Below are positions 56,467 through 64,000 of a DNA stretch of 64,000 bases, one piece after another. A program made the translations under genes and the position numbers. The DNA is taken from assembly GCF_900112585.1 (NCBI RefSeq), contig NZ_FOLY01000004.1:434001-498000 (forward strand). The letters run 5' to 3'. This DNA is from Kushneria avicenniae. Its GTDB lineage: Bacteria > Pseudomonadota > Gammaproteobacteria > Pseudomonadales > Halomonadaceae. Within the stretch, counting starts at the first letter, position 1, and every line of letters begins with the position of its first letter. The notes under the pieces were generated by a model. That model was not told the origin of the DNA, did not search any database, and was given only the letters and a program-made list of their open reading frames with translations.

Positions 56467-57870
56467 ATGAATCCCGTTATCGCACTCGTCGGCCGACCCA
56501 ATGTCGGCAAATCCACGCTATTCAACCGCCTGACGCGCTCGCGTGATGCCATCGTTGCCGACTTCCCCGGCCTGACCCGCGACCGCCACTATGGCAACGG
56601 TCAACTGGGGGAAAAACCCTATACAGTCATCGATACCGGCGGGATCAGCGGTGACGAGATGGGCATTGATGCAGCCATGGCCGAGCAGTCACTACTGGCC
56701 ATCGACGAAGCCGATATCGTGCTATTCATGGTGGATGCCCGCGCCGGCGTCATGCCTGCCGATGAGGCCATTGCCAATCACCTGCGCATCAATCAGAAAA
56801 AGACCTGGCTGGTGGTCAACAAGAGTGACGGCCTGCAGGAGGAGATCGCCACCGCCGATTTCTGGGCGCTGGGGCTGGGCGACCCGCACCCCATTGCGGC
56901 CTCCCACGGGCGCAACGTCACGACATTGATCGAGCATGTGCTCGAGCCCTTTCCGGAGGTCAGTGAAGAAACACATCCGGATCTGGTCGCCAACGGCATT
57001 CGCATCGGCGTGGTCGGGCGTCCCAACGTGGGCAAGTCGACGCTGGTCAACCGGCTGCTGGGCGAGGAGCGCGTGGTGGTCTTTGATGAGGCCGGTACCA
57101 CGCGCGATGCCATCGAGATCCCCTTTGAGCGTCGCGGCAAACCCTACGTGCTGATCGACACCGCCGGCATTCGACGTCGCAAGAATGTCAGCCTGGCGGC
57201 GGAGAAGTTCTCGATCATCAAGACGCTGGACGCCATCAAGGAGTGCAACGTTGCCATCGTGGTGCTCGATGCCCGCACCGGACTGGTCGAGCAGGACCTG
57301 CATCTGCTGGACTACGTGCTGACCACCGGACGCGCGCTGGTGCTGGCCGTCAACAAATGGGACGGCCTCGAGCAGGAAGCGCGCGAAAAGATGCGCGCCG
57401 ACATCAAGCGCCGACTGGGCTTTGCCGACTACGCCGATCTTCACTTCATCTCGGCGCTGCACGGTACCGCCGTGGGCGATCTCTACCCCTCCATCGAGCG
57501 GGCCTTCGCCTCGGCCACGGCCCGCTGGTCGACCAACCGCCTGACCACACTGCTGCAGGACGCGGTCAGTGAACATCAGCCCCCGCTGGTCAACGGCCGG
57601 CGCATCAAGCTGCGCATGGCCCACCAGGGGGGCGCCAACCCGCCACTGATCGTGGTGCACGGCAATCAGACCGACGCCCTGCCCGACGCCTACAAGCGCT
57701 TTTTGATCAATACCTTCCGCAAGGTGCTCAAGGTTCGCGGCACACCGATCCGCTTCGAATTCCGCTCCGGCGACAATCCCTATGACAAGAACAGCGGCGC
57801 CAGCGACCGTGAAAAGGCCAAGGCCCGCCAGCTCTCGCGCACCCGGGAAGCGCGCAAGAACCGGCGCTGA
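56467..57870 (+). CDS. der: Der (EngA), tandem ribosome-assembly GTPase
   Basis: Essential GTPase with two G domains, needed for 50S subunit assembly. 467 residues. Both P-loops read GRPNVGKST (about 8 and 184); switch regions DTGG and DTAG; NKSD and NKWD for guanine recognition; C-terminal KH-like domain ([20 protein letters not shown]) and a very basic end ([10 protein letters not shown]). ATG 56467 has AGGA close upstream. It follows bamB by 198 bp. Confidence 0.97.
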   Translation: MNPVIALVGRPNVGKSTLFNRLTRSRDAIVADFPGLTRDRHYGNGQLGEKPYTVIDTGGISGDEMGIDAAMAEQSLLAIDEADIVLFMVDARAGVMPADEAIANHLRINQKKTWLVVNKSDGLQEEIATADFWALGLGDPHPIAASHGRNVTTLIEHVLEPFPEVSEETHPDLVANGIRIGVVGRPNVGKSTLVNRLLGEERVVVFDEAGTTRDAIEIPFERRGKPYVLIDTAGIRRRKNVSLAAEKFSIIKTLDAIKECNVAIVVLDARTGLVEQDLHLLDYVLTTGRALVLAVNKWDGLEQEAREKMRADIKRRLGFADYADLHFISALHGTAVGDLYPSIERAFASATARWSTNRLTTLLQDAVSEHQPPLVNGRRIKLRMAHQGGANPPLIVVHGNQTDALPDAYKRFLINTFRKVLKVRGTPIRFEFRSGDNPYDKNSGASDREKAKARQLSRTREARKNRR

Positions 57871-57977
57871 AGGCTTGAATCCCTGCCCTTCAAAGACCTG
57901 GTATGACTTTTCGGTGGTTCTAGGTCAGACTTGCATCAGAAGGCGTTCATTCAGCGCCTGCATGATGGGAGTTCATA

Positions 57978-58718
57978 ATGCGTCAGGCAAAGTGTCGATA
58001 TCGCCCGGTCCAGCTATTGGCCGTCCTGTCACTGGCTGGGTGCATTGTTCTGCCACAGGCCAGCTTCATGCTGGGGCGGCTCGCGCTGCAGTCGATGGGC
58101 GTGGAAAACGTTCGGATCGGCCGATGGGCGGTGCCCGTGGATGCGTTGACGCTGGAACCCACGGCACTGGCCCGGGCCGGACTTGATATGGCCGGCATAC
58201 CGGTCAGCCTGGAACTGCCCCTGTCGCTGACGCCGCCCGACGCCGCACCCGATATCAATCTGGCCGGTTATGCCTGGCAGCTCATGGTGCCCGGAGCAGA
58301 GCCGGTCAGCGGCGACGTGGATGACCCCGTGGCCCTTCGCGGCGGAGAAGCGACCACCCTGCGCCTGCCGGTAGCTCTTTTCCCTGACACGCCCGAGCGG
58401 GAAGGTACGACCTATAACCAGAAGCTGCTGGCGCTGGCACAGCAGCTGGCCAACCAAAAGCAACTCCCCCCCGGCAGTACCCTGTCGCTGACACCGCGGC
58501 TGGATAGCGACATGGCCCGATTGATACCGGCGCCGACCATTACGCTCGATATTTCGGGACCCTCGGAGCAGCGCAGCACGCCGGGACTTCCAGTTTCTCC
58601 GGGCACGATCTCTTCAGATCCGGCATCTGCAAACCCGGCATCAGCGAACAGCGTAGCGCCAGCCTCCGAACCGTCGTCCACCTCGCCGGCCAACCAGAAT
58701 CAGGTCACGACCCCATAA
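57978..58718 (+). CDS. Putative lipoprotein, unknown function
   Basis: A 246-residue protein I do not recognise. The N-terminus looks like a lipoprotein signal (VQLLAVLSLAGCIVLP; Cys22). The middle (residues 40-175) is predicted mostly beta, with alternating hydrophobics (VRIGRWAVPVDALTLEP, TLRLPVALFP, STLSLTPRLDSD), resembling LEA-14/WHy-type domains in feel only. The last 60 residues are a low-complexity Ser/Pro/Ala tail. ATG 57978 has GGGAG seven bases upstream, so expression is plausible. It lies after der and ends at a bidirectional terminator. Confidence 0.65.
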   Translation: MRQAKCRYRPVQLLAVLSLAGCIVLPQASFMLGRLALQSMGVENVRIGRWAVPVDALTLEPTALARAGLDMAGIPVSLELPLSLTPPDAAPDINLAGYAWQLMVPGAEPVSGDVDDPVALRGGEATTLRLPVALFPDTPEREGTTYNQKLLALAQQLANQKQLPPGSTLSLTPRLDSDMARLIPAPTITLDISGPSEQRSTPGLPVSPGTISSDPASANPASANSVAPASEPSSTSPANQNQVTTP

Positions 58719-58744
58719 AAAACCGGCGCGCCGGCGCCGGTTTT
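58719..58744. terminator. Bidirectional terminator between convergent hypotheticals
   Basis: An 11-bp perfect stem AAAACCGGCGC / GCGCCGGTTTT with a 4-nt loop and A/T runs on both sides; it begins at the stop of the lipoprotein gene. Confidence 0.92.
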
Positions 58745-58765
58745 CCTCGATACGTTCAGATCGTC

Positions 58766-59185
58766 TCATTCAACGTCACTGAGCGTGCCCTCGCCGACCA
58801 CTTCATTGTCGAGCAGCCATTCGATGCGGTTGTCGCCTGTCCTTTGCACCTGATAGCAGGTGGTCTCACCACTGCCATAGTCAAGACACATCCGGTCGCC
58901 CTCGATGGTGGCCTGACCAGTGTAGTTTTCCCCCTCAATGGTGCCATCGACGCGATAGACCTCGCTGTATCGACTGCCATCGGCCATGGCACCGGTCACC
59001 CGATGACCCATGACCGTGTCACGAATGGCGCTGCCGGAGAGACGCTCACCCCGGGTTGAAGCACTCGCCTCGTTGTCATGGGCCATCTGACTGTCCTGGC
59101 CGTCGGCCGAGGCCGCCATGGCCGGGACCGTAACCATCCCCGTCAGCAGCAGTGCCCCCATAACGATGGTTATCATTGTTCTCAT
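58766..59185 (-). CDS. Small secreted protein, unknown function
   Basis: A 139-residue protein with a clear Sec signal peptide (MRTMITIVMGALLLTGMVTV, cut after AMAA). The mature part has the pattern LSGSAIRDTVMGHRVTGAMA, SRYSEVYRVDGTIEGENYTG and GDRMCLDYGSGETTCYQVQR, with two cysteines that could form a disulfide. Similar short periplasmic proteins with an RxxxxGxxxxG...CxxY.....CY layout occur in Proteobacteria without known function. The start is ATG 59185, with GGAG seven bases upstream. Confidence 0.7.
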   Translation of the reverse strand: MRTMITIVMGALLLTGMVTVPAMAASADGQDSQMAHDNEASASTRGERLSGSAIRDTVMGHRVTGAMADGSRYSEVYRVDGTIEGENYTGQATIEGDRMCLDYGSGETTCYQVQRTGDNRIEWLLDNEVVGEGTLSDVE

Positions 59186-59269
59186 CGCGCTACTCCCTGT
59201 GATTGAAAACCAAGTATGGCATCGATCACCGCACACACGACGTCAGCATCAAAGGCGTTCAGTTCGGAT

Positions 59270-60142
59270 TTAGTCGGCCGAGTAGCTATCGATCGTGGGC
59301 TCGCGTCCGGTCCAGCTGATGGCGAACTGCCAGGCAGCGCGGCCGCTGCGTACGCCGCGGGACAGCGCAAAGCGGCGCGCCTCGGCCTCGGCTGCCGCAT
59401 CAAACTGTCCGCCCAGATGCGCCACCCAGTGCGCGCAGGTCTGAAGGTAGGTGTCCTGGTCAAAGGGATAAAACGACAGCCACAGCCCGAAACGATCCGA
59501 CAGCGAAATCTTCTCCTCGACGGCGTCACCGTGATGGATCTCACCGCCCACGACCTGTGTATCGCTGTTGTCACTCATGCTTTCGGGCAGCAAATGACGA
59601 CGGTTGGAGGTGGCATAGAGCAACACGTTGTCCGGCGGCCCGGTCAGGGTGCCGTCCAGCACGCTCTTGAGCGCCTTGTAGGCATCATCACTGCCTTCAA
59701 AGGAGAGATCGTCACAGTAGACGACAAAGCGATAGTCGCTGCCTCGAAGTGTCTGCACCAGCGTCGGCAGCCCCACCAGATCATGTCGGTCGACCTGAAT
59801 CAGGCGCAGCCCCTCGCCGGCCAGATCATTGATCAGCGCCCGGATCAGCGACGACTTGCCGGTGCCTCGCGCGCCCCACAGCAGCGCATGGTTGGCCGGG
59901 CGCCCGCGCAGGAAGGTACGGGTATTATCCACCAGCGCCCTTTTCTGGGTCTCGATGCCGATCAGTTCCGACACACTGACGCTATCGCGCGGCTTAACCG
60001 GCGTCAGCCGCCCGCCCAGCGCATGACGCTGCCAGAGAGCGGCAATATCACATGACCAGTCGATAGGCGCCTGCTCGGGCGGCAACAGAGGTTCCAGCCG
60101 GTCCAGCAGATTCAAAAGACGTGTGCTCAACTGCTCATTCAT
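59270..60142 (-). CDS. DUF815 AAA+ ATPase
   Basis: A 290-residue cytoplasmic P-loop ATPase of the DUF815 family, function unknown. Walker A is WGARGTGKSSLIRAL (about 90), Walker B FVVYCDDLSFEG, sensor-1-like LLYATSNRRHLLPE, and the family phrase ISLSDRFGLWLSFYPFDQD. ATG 60142 gives the typical helical N-terminus. It is divergent from the M48 protease gene; 84 bp separate it from the downstream secreted protein gene. Confidence 0.9.
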   Translation of the reverse strand: MNEQLSTRLLNLLDRLEPLLPPEQAPIDWSCDIAALWQRHALGGRLTPVKPRDSVSVSELIGIETQKRALVDNTRTFLRGRPANHALLWGARGTGKSSLIRALINDLAGEGLRLIQVDRHDLVGLPTLVQTLRGSDYRFVVYCDDLSFEGSDDAYKALKSVLDGTLTGPPDNVLLYATSNRRHLLPESMSDNSDTQVVGGEIHHGDAVEEKISLSDRFGLWLSFYPFDQDTYLQTCAHWVAHLGGQFDAAAEAEARRFALSRGVRSGRAAWQFAISWTGREPTIDSYSAD

Positions 60143-60257
60143 GTATGGCTCCGCATCAGGTTATGCTGTCATGTGACCATGACCCCGCTATCCTGGCGTG
60201 CCCCTTCGGCGCACGTCCAGTCGGGCCCGTTGAATCCTTACAGGAGTTTGGCCGTCC

Positions 60258-61049
60258 ATGATGCGCAAGACCGTGCTGAGTGCACTGACCCTGAGCCTTG
60301 GCCTGAGTGCCTGCACCACCTCACCACTGGGACGTTCCCAGCTGTCGCTGTTTGACAGCAGTGAAATCGATCAGCAGGGCCAGCAGGCCTTCGAGGAGTA
60401 TCGCCAGAGTCACCAACAGGCCACCGGCCGTGACGGAAAGTATGTGACCTGTATTGCCGATGCCATTATCGACACGCTGCCAGAAGGACAGGGCCCGTCA
60501 AAGTGGACCGTCGGGGTCTATCAGGATGACGAACCCAATGCCTTTGCGCTGCCCGGCGGCTACGTCGTCATCAATACAGGGTTGATGAAGGTTGCCAAAA
60601 ATCAGGACCAGATCGCGACAGTCGTCGGCCATGAAATGGCCCACGTGCTGGCCAACCACGCCAATGAACGCACCTCGACCCAGTCACTGACCAGCACAGG
60701 CGTGGGCGTGGTGCAATCCGTGACCGGCAGCAATGCGCTGGGCCAGCTGCTGGGTGCCGGCGCCCAGTATGGGGTCCTGCTCCCCTATTCCCGCCGCCAG
60801 GAGAGTGAAGCCGACCTGCTGGGTCTGGATCTGATGGCCCGGGCCGGCTTTGACCCGAAAGCCAGTATCAATCTGTGGCAGAACATGGCCGCCGCCTCGC
60901 AGGGCGAACCGCCGGCATGGGCCTCGACCCATCCCAACAACGGGGCCCGCAGTGAAGCCCTTGAAGGCCGTATGCAGAGCGCGATCAAGCTCTCCGAGCA
61001 GGCCCATGCGGCAGGCCACAACCCCAGCTGCGCCAGTCTCAACTCCTGA
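60258..61049 (+). CDS. M48-family zinc metalloprotease lipoprotein
   Basis: A 263-residue periplasmic lipoprotein protease (LoiP/YcaL/BepA-like). The signal ends in a lipobox near LGLSACTTS. Zinc site: H125-E-M-A-H129 (VVGHEMAHVLANHA) and the third ligand Glu182 in QESEADLLGLDLM. The family acts in outer-membrane protein quality control. Two adjacent ATGs (60258, 60261) are possible; AGGAG lies a little far upstream. It is convergent with aroE, with 15 bp between them. Confidence 0.92.
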   Translation: MMRKTVLSALTLSLGLSACTTSPLGRSQLSLFDSSEIDQQGQQAFEEYRQSHQQATGRDGKYVTCIADAIIDTLPEGQGPSKWTVGVYQDDEPNAFALPGGYVVINTGLMKVAKNQDQIATVVGHEMAHVLANHANERTSTQSLTSTGVGVVQSVTGSNALGQLLGAGAQYGVLLPYSRRQESEADLLGLDLMARAGFDPKASINLWQNMAAASQGEPPAWASTHPNNGARSEALEGRMQSAIKLSEQAHAAGHNPSCASLNS

Positions 61050-61064
61050 CCACAGGCGGGCCGG

Positions 61065-61886
61065 TCAGCGAAGATCGGCCCGCAACGCTTCCAGTACCGG
61101 GGTGGTATCAGGGCGCGTACCACGCCAGAGATACCAGGATTCAGCCGCCTGACCGACCAGCATACCGAGCCCGTCCACACAGCGCACGCCGTGGCGCTGC
61201 GCCCACTGCAGGAAGACGGTCGGTGTGGCGCCATACATCATGTCGTAGGCCAGCGCCCCCTCGTTGAAAAGAATCTCGGGCAGCGGCGGCAGCGCACCGG
61301 CAAGGCTGGCACTGGTGGCATTGATCACAAGATCAAAAGTGCCCTCGATCGCCTCAAACCCACAGCCACGTATATGGCCCATCGCATCGAAAAGCTCGGC
61401 CAGCGCCGTGGCCTTTTCTACCGTTCGATTGGCAACGACCAGCTCAGAAGGTCCGGTCGCCAGCAGGGGGCCAAGCACGCCACGTACGGCACCGCCTGCC
61501 CCCAGCACCAGAATGCGCGCATCGGCCAGGGGCGCCTCAAGCCTTTTAAGATCCAGCAGCAGTCCGGCGCCATCGGTGTTGTCACCGATCACCTCACCGC
61601 TGTCGCCAACCATCAGCGTATTGACGGCGCCGGCCTGTCGCGCCCGATCGCTCAATTGATCCGCCAGTACGGCTGCCTGCTGCTTGAAGGGCACCGTGAC
61701 GTTGGCGCCACGCCCCCCTTCGCTGACAAAAGCGCGCCATCCGCCTTGAAAGTCATCAACCGGCGCCAGACGCGCGTCATAGCGCACCGCATCTCCCAGC
61801 TGCTCGGCAAAGCCTGAATGGATCTGCGGCGATCTTGAATGCGCAATGGGGTTGCCGAACACGGCGTAAAGCGGGACGTCACTCAT
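61065..61886 (-). CDS. aroE: AroE, shikimate dehydrogenase
   Basis: NADPH-dependent reduction of 3-dehydroshikimate to shikimate in the aromatic amino-acid pathway. 273 residues from ATG 61886. Substrate site: [12 protein letters not shown] and [11 protein letters not shown] (catalytic Lys) with NTDGAG later; NADP site: [12 protein letters not shown] and VANRTVEKA. It overlaps the hemF stop by ATGA, so hemF-aroE is an operon. The frame runs upstream to 61910, inside hemF. Confidence 0.96.
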   Translation of the reverse strand: MSDVPLYAVFGNPIAHSRSPQIHSGFAEQLGDAVRYDARLAPVDDFQGGWRAFVSEGGRGANVTVPFKQQAAVLADQLSDRARQAGAVNTLMVGDSGEVIGDNTDGAGLLLDLKRLEAPLADARILVLGAGGAVRGVLGPLLATGPSELVVANRTVEKATALAELFDAMGHIRGCGFEAIEGTFDLVINATSASLAGALPPLPEILFNEGALAYDMMYGATPTVFLQWAQRHGVRCVDGLGMLVGQAAESWYLWRGTRPDTTPVLEALRADLR

Positions 61887-62809
61887 GCCTGATCGACCTC
61901 CTCGAGCCATTCGCGCGCATGCAGGTAGTGCGCGTACAGCTCGGCCTCGGGGGAGCCCTCTTCGGGCTGATACTGATAGGCCCAGTACGCTACCGGCGGC
62001 ATCGACATCAAAATCGATTCGGTGCGGCCACCGCTTTGCAGCCCGAACAGCGTACCGCGGTCATACACCAGGTTAAATTCGACGTAGCGCCCGCGTCGGT
62101 AGTTCTGGAAATGACGCTCCCGTTCCCCCCAGGGCGTATCGCGGCGTTTTTCGACGATCGGCAGATAGGCGGGCACGAAGGCTTCGGCTACCGCCTGCTG
62201 GAAGGCAAAACTCTGCTCGAAGCCCTCCTCGTTGACGTCATCGAAGAACAGCCCGCCAACACCGCGAGTCTCATCGCGGTGCTTGAGATAAAAATACTCA
62301 TCGCACCAGCGCTTGTAGTGGAGATAGACGTCGTCGCCGAAAGGAGTACAGGCGTCACGGATGGTACGATGCCAGTGAATGACATCCTCAAGCACCGGAT
62401 AGTACGGCGTCAGATCGATGCCACCGCCAAACCACCAGACCGGTGGCTCCCCTTCCTTTTCGGCGATGAAAAAACGAACGTTGCCGTGCGTCGTCGGCAG
62501 GTGCGGATTGCTCGGGTGCAGGACCCAGGAGACCCCGACGGCGTGAAAACTGCGTCCGGACAGCTCCGGGCGGGCCGCCGATGCTGAAGGTGGCAGGTTT
62601 TCACCGAAGACATGCGAGAAGTTGACGCCGCCCTTTTCAAACACGGCGCCCTCGGTCATCACGCGGGAGCGGCCGCCACCGCCATCCTCGCGCGTCCAGG
62701 CATCTTCCACGAAATCGGCGTGGCCATCGGCCCCGGCCAGCGCCTGACAGAGCCGATCCTGAAAGTCCAGCAGGTAGCGTTTTACCCTTTCGAGATAGGC
62801 ATGTGACAC
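61883..62809 (-). CDS. hemF: HemF, oxygen-dependent coproporphyrinogen III oxidase
   Basis: Converts coproporphyrinogen III to protoporphyrinogen IX with O2 in haem synthesis. 308 residues. Family motifs: [20 protein letters not shown] near the N-terminus, [19 protein letters not shown] in the centre and [20 protein letters not shown] near the end. The start is GTG 62809, with GGAG seven bases upstream. First gene of the hemF-aroE pair; the presence of an aerobic enzyme indicates an oxygen-respiring organism. Confidence 0.97.
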   Translation of the reverse strand: MSHAYLERVKRYLLDFQDRLCQALAGADGHADFVEDAWTREDGGGGRSRVMTEGAVFEKGGVNFSHVFGENLPPSASAARPELSGRSFHAVGVSWVLHPSNPHLPTTHGNVRFFIAEKEGEPPVWWFGGGIDLTPYYPVLEDVIHWHRTIRDACTPFGDDVYLHYKRWCDEYFYLKHRDETRGVGGLFFDDVNEEGFEQSFAFQQAVAEAFVPAYLPIVEKRRDTPWGERERHFQNYRRGRYVEFNLVYDRGTLFGLQSGGRTESILMSMPPVAYWAYQYQPEEGSPEAELYAHYLHAREWLEEVDQA

Positions 62810-62871
62810 GGTGTCTCTCCAGCAGGGTCATGACCGTGCCCCGGCCATGACGAACGTTTAGGCAGGCAAGG

Positions 62872-63447
62872 CTAGTCGCGCAGCACGTCGTTGGTCAGCA
62901 GATCACGAATCTCACTGGGGCGCGTTCGCCCGCCCAGTGGCCCATCCACCACGAGCACCCGATCGTCGAACACCTGCCTGATCGCTTCGGCGCTCAGACA
63001 GGGAGCCTCGCTGGCCCGATTGGCCGAGCTCGAGACCAGCGGGCCGCCAAAGGCGTCGCACAGCGCACGCACCAGAGGATGATCGCTGACCCGCAGCGCC
63101 ACACTGGAATGCTCACCGCGCACCAGCGGATGCGCCCGACCATTGTCCGGCACCAGCCAGCTCACCGGCCCGGGCCAGCTGGCCCTGAGTCGCAACAGAT
63201 ACGTATCATCCAGGCCAGCCAGCCAGGGCTCGAACTGTTCGATGCCTGATGCAATCAGAATCAACCCCTTGGCCGGGTCGCGCGCCTTGAGCGCCAGAAG
63301 ACGCTCCAGCGCTTCGGTGTTGTCGGGATCACAGCCCAATCCCCAGACGGCTTCGGTCGGATAGGCCACGACGCCACCCTGGCCGAGATAATCGACGGCG
63401 ACGTCAAGTGGCGGCTGAACATGGGAGAAGTCAGAAGGTGAAGACAT
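62872..63447 (-). CDS. tsaC: TsaC, threonylcarbamoyl-AMP synthase
   Basis: YrdC/Sua5-fold enzyme making threonylcarbamoyl-AMP for t6A37 of tRNAs. 191 residues (short form, no Sua5 domain). Motifs: GGVVAYPTEAVWGLGCDPDN, KARDPAKGLILIAS and PLVSSSANRASE. ATG 63447 is chosen for the family start; the frame runs to a TTG at 63471. It lies between dprA and hemF, the common order dprA-tsaC-hemF-aroE. Confidence 0.95.
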   Translation of the reverse strand: MSSPSDFSHVQPPLDVAVDYLGQGGVVAYPTEAVWGLGCDPDNTEALERLLALKARDPAKGLILIASGIEQFEPWLAGLDDTYLLRLRASWPGPVSWLVPDNGRAHPLVRGEHSSVALRVSDHPLVRALCDAFGGPLVSSSANRASEAPCLSAEAIRQVFDDRVLVVDGPLGGRTRPSEIRDLLTNDVLRD

Positions 63448-63489
63448 GCTGCTTGAATACCGTTGCCCCAATCAGGGGGGCAGTGTATC

Positions 63490-64000
63490 TCATGCCAGCC
63501 TGCGGACCCAGCCACCGGCAACCTGCGCGGCCCAGCCGTCGAGCTCCAGCATGAGCAGGCGCGACTGTAGTGCAGCGATGGGCTCGCCGGTACGCTCGAC
63601 CAGCGCATCGACCGGCACGGGATCATGATCAAGCAGCGGCCACAGCGGGTCATCCGGTGCAGATGGATCAACCGGTGCCTCATGACCGGACGCTACCGGC
63701 AGAGCCTGTGGTGAAGAGAGGTCCTTCGGGGCAATACTGCCGGTCTGCCAGGTGCGCTCTGGCAGCTCCTGAAGGATATCGTCCAGACAGGTCACCAGCC
63801 GGGCGCCTTCGCGAATCAGCCACAGACAGCCGCGCGCCTGCGGGTTATGCAGCGAGCCGGGCAGCGCAAAGACCTCCCGGTTCTGCTCCGTGGCCAGCCT
63901 TGCACTCACCAGAGAGCCGCTGGCCATGGCCGCCTCGACCACCAGCACGCCCAGCGACAAGCCGGTAATGATCCGGTTACGCCGGGGAAAATGCTGTGGA
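63490..64000 (-). CDS. dprA: DprA (DNA-processing protein A), C-terminal part
   Basis: Only the C-terminal 170 residues are in the window; the gene runs off the edge at 64000. The visible start PRRNRIITGLSLGVLVVEAA, then SGSLVSARLATEQNREVFAL and PGSLHNPQARGCLWLIREGA, are the DprA Rossmann-fold motifs. A C-terminal winged-helix-like domain (PLLDHDPVPVDALVERTGEP) follows. DprA loads RecA on incoming single strands in natural transformation. The stop is 43 bp before the tsaC start. Confidence 0.95.
   Translation of the reverse strand, partial: PQHFPRRNRIITGLSLGVLVVEAAMASGSLVSARLATEQNREVFALPGSLHNPQARGCLWLIREGARLVTCLDDILQELPERTWQTGSIAPKDLSSPQALPVASGHEAPVDPSAPDDPLWPLLDHDPVPVDALVERTGEPIAALQSRLLMLELDGWAAQVAGGWVRRLA

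Overview
The window (about 60% G+C) looks like chromosome of a moderately halophilic gammaproteobacterium of the Halomonadaceae (Halomonas/Kushneria/Chromohalobacter group). This is inferred from housekeeping synteny (queA-tgt-yajC-secDF, suhB/trmJ, iscR-iscS-iscA, ndk-rlmN-pilW-rodZ-ispG-hisS-yfgM-bamB-der, hemF-aroE-tsaC-dprA) and protein sequence style. I see no rRNA, CRISPR array, insertion sequence or prophage; there is one tRNA (Leu-CAA).

Region 1 (1-25.2 kb, minus strand) is a giant-adhesin locus. A 6,583-residue RTX adhesin (24947->5196) is followed by its dedicated type I secretion system: ABC transporter, HlyD-type adaptor and TolC-type outer membrane channel. The adhesin has a LapA-type N-terminal retention module with a PAAG site matching the motif cut by LapG proteases, a 12-residue Thr/Pro repeat linker, about 40 Ig-like modules of two alternating types, 8 VCBS repeats, a PA14-like module, a propeller-like segment, nine RTX nonapeptides and a type I secretion C-terminus. 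No lapD or lapG lies in the window.

Region 2 (25.2-38.4 kb) is mixed: a DUF2959 protein whose lipobox cysteine reads as Arg, the enoyl-ACP reductase FabV, a large MscS-type channel, a LysR regulator with dgcN and dgcA (a D-glutamate catabolic set), a Nudix hydrolase, a YqjD/ElaB-like membrane protein, a universal stress protein, two very small ORFs, an acyltransferase, a Crp/Fnr regulator and tRNA-Leu.

Region 3 (38.4-64 kb) is core genome: queuosine tRNA modification and Sec translocon accessories; a SuhB-family protein with a degraded catalytic motif; TrmJ; a shortened isc operon (iscR, iscS, iscA; no iscU, hscBA or fdx) whose IscS also lacks the usual C-terminal tail; then ndk, rlmN, pilW, rodZ, ispG, hisS, yfgM, bamB and der. 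It closes with lipoprotein and secreted hypotheticals, a DUF815 ATPase, an M48 protease, hemF-aroE, tsaC and a dprA gene cut by the window edge.

The points most worth checking are the adhesin's unusual C-terminal domain order and recombining repeats, the pseudo-enzyme SuhB, the reduced isc operon, the missing lipobox Cys, and a 24-codon Gly/His-rich ORF beside the acyltransferase gene.
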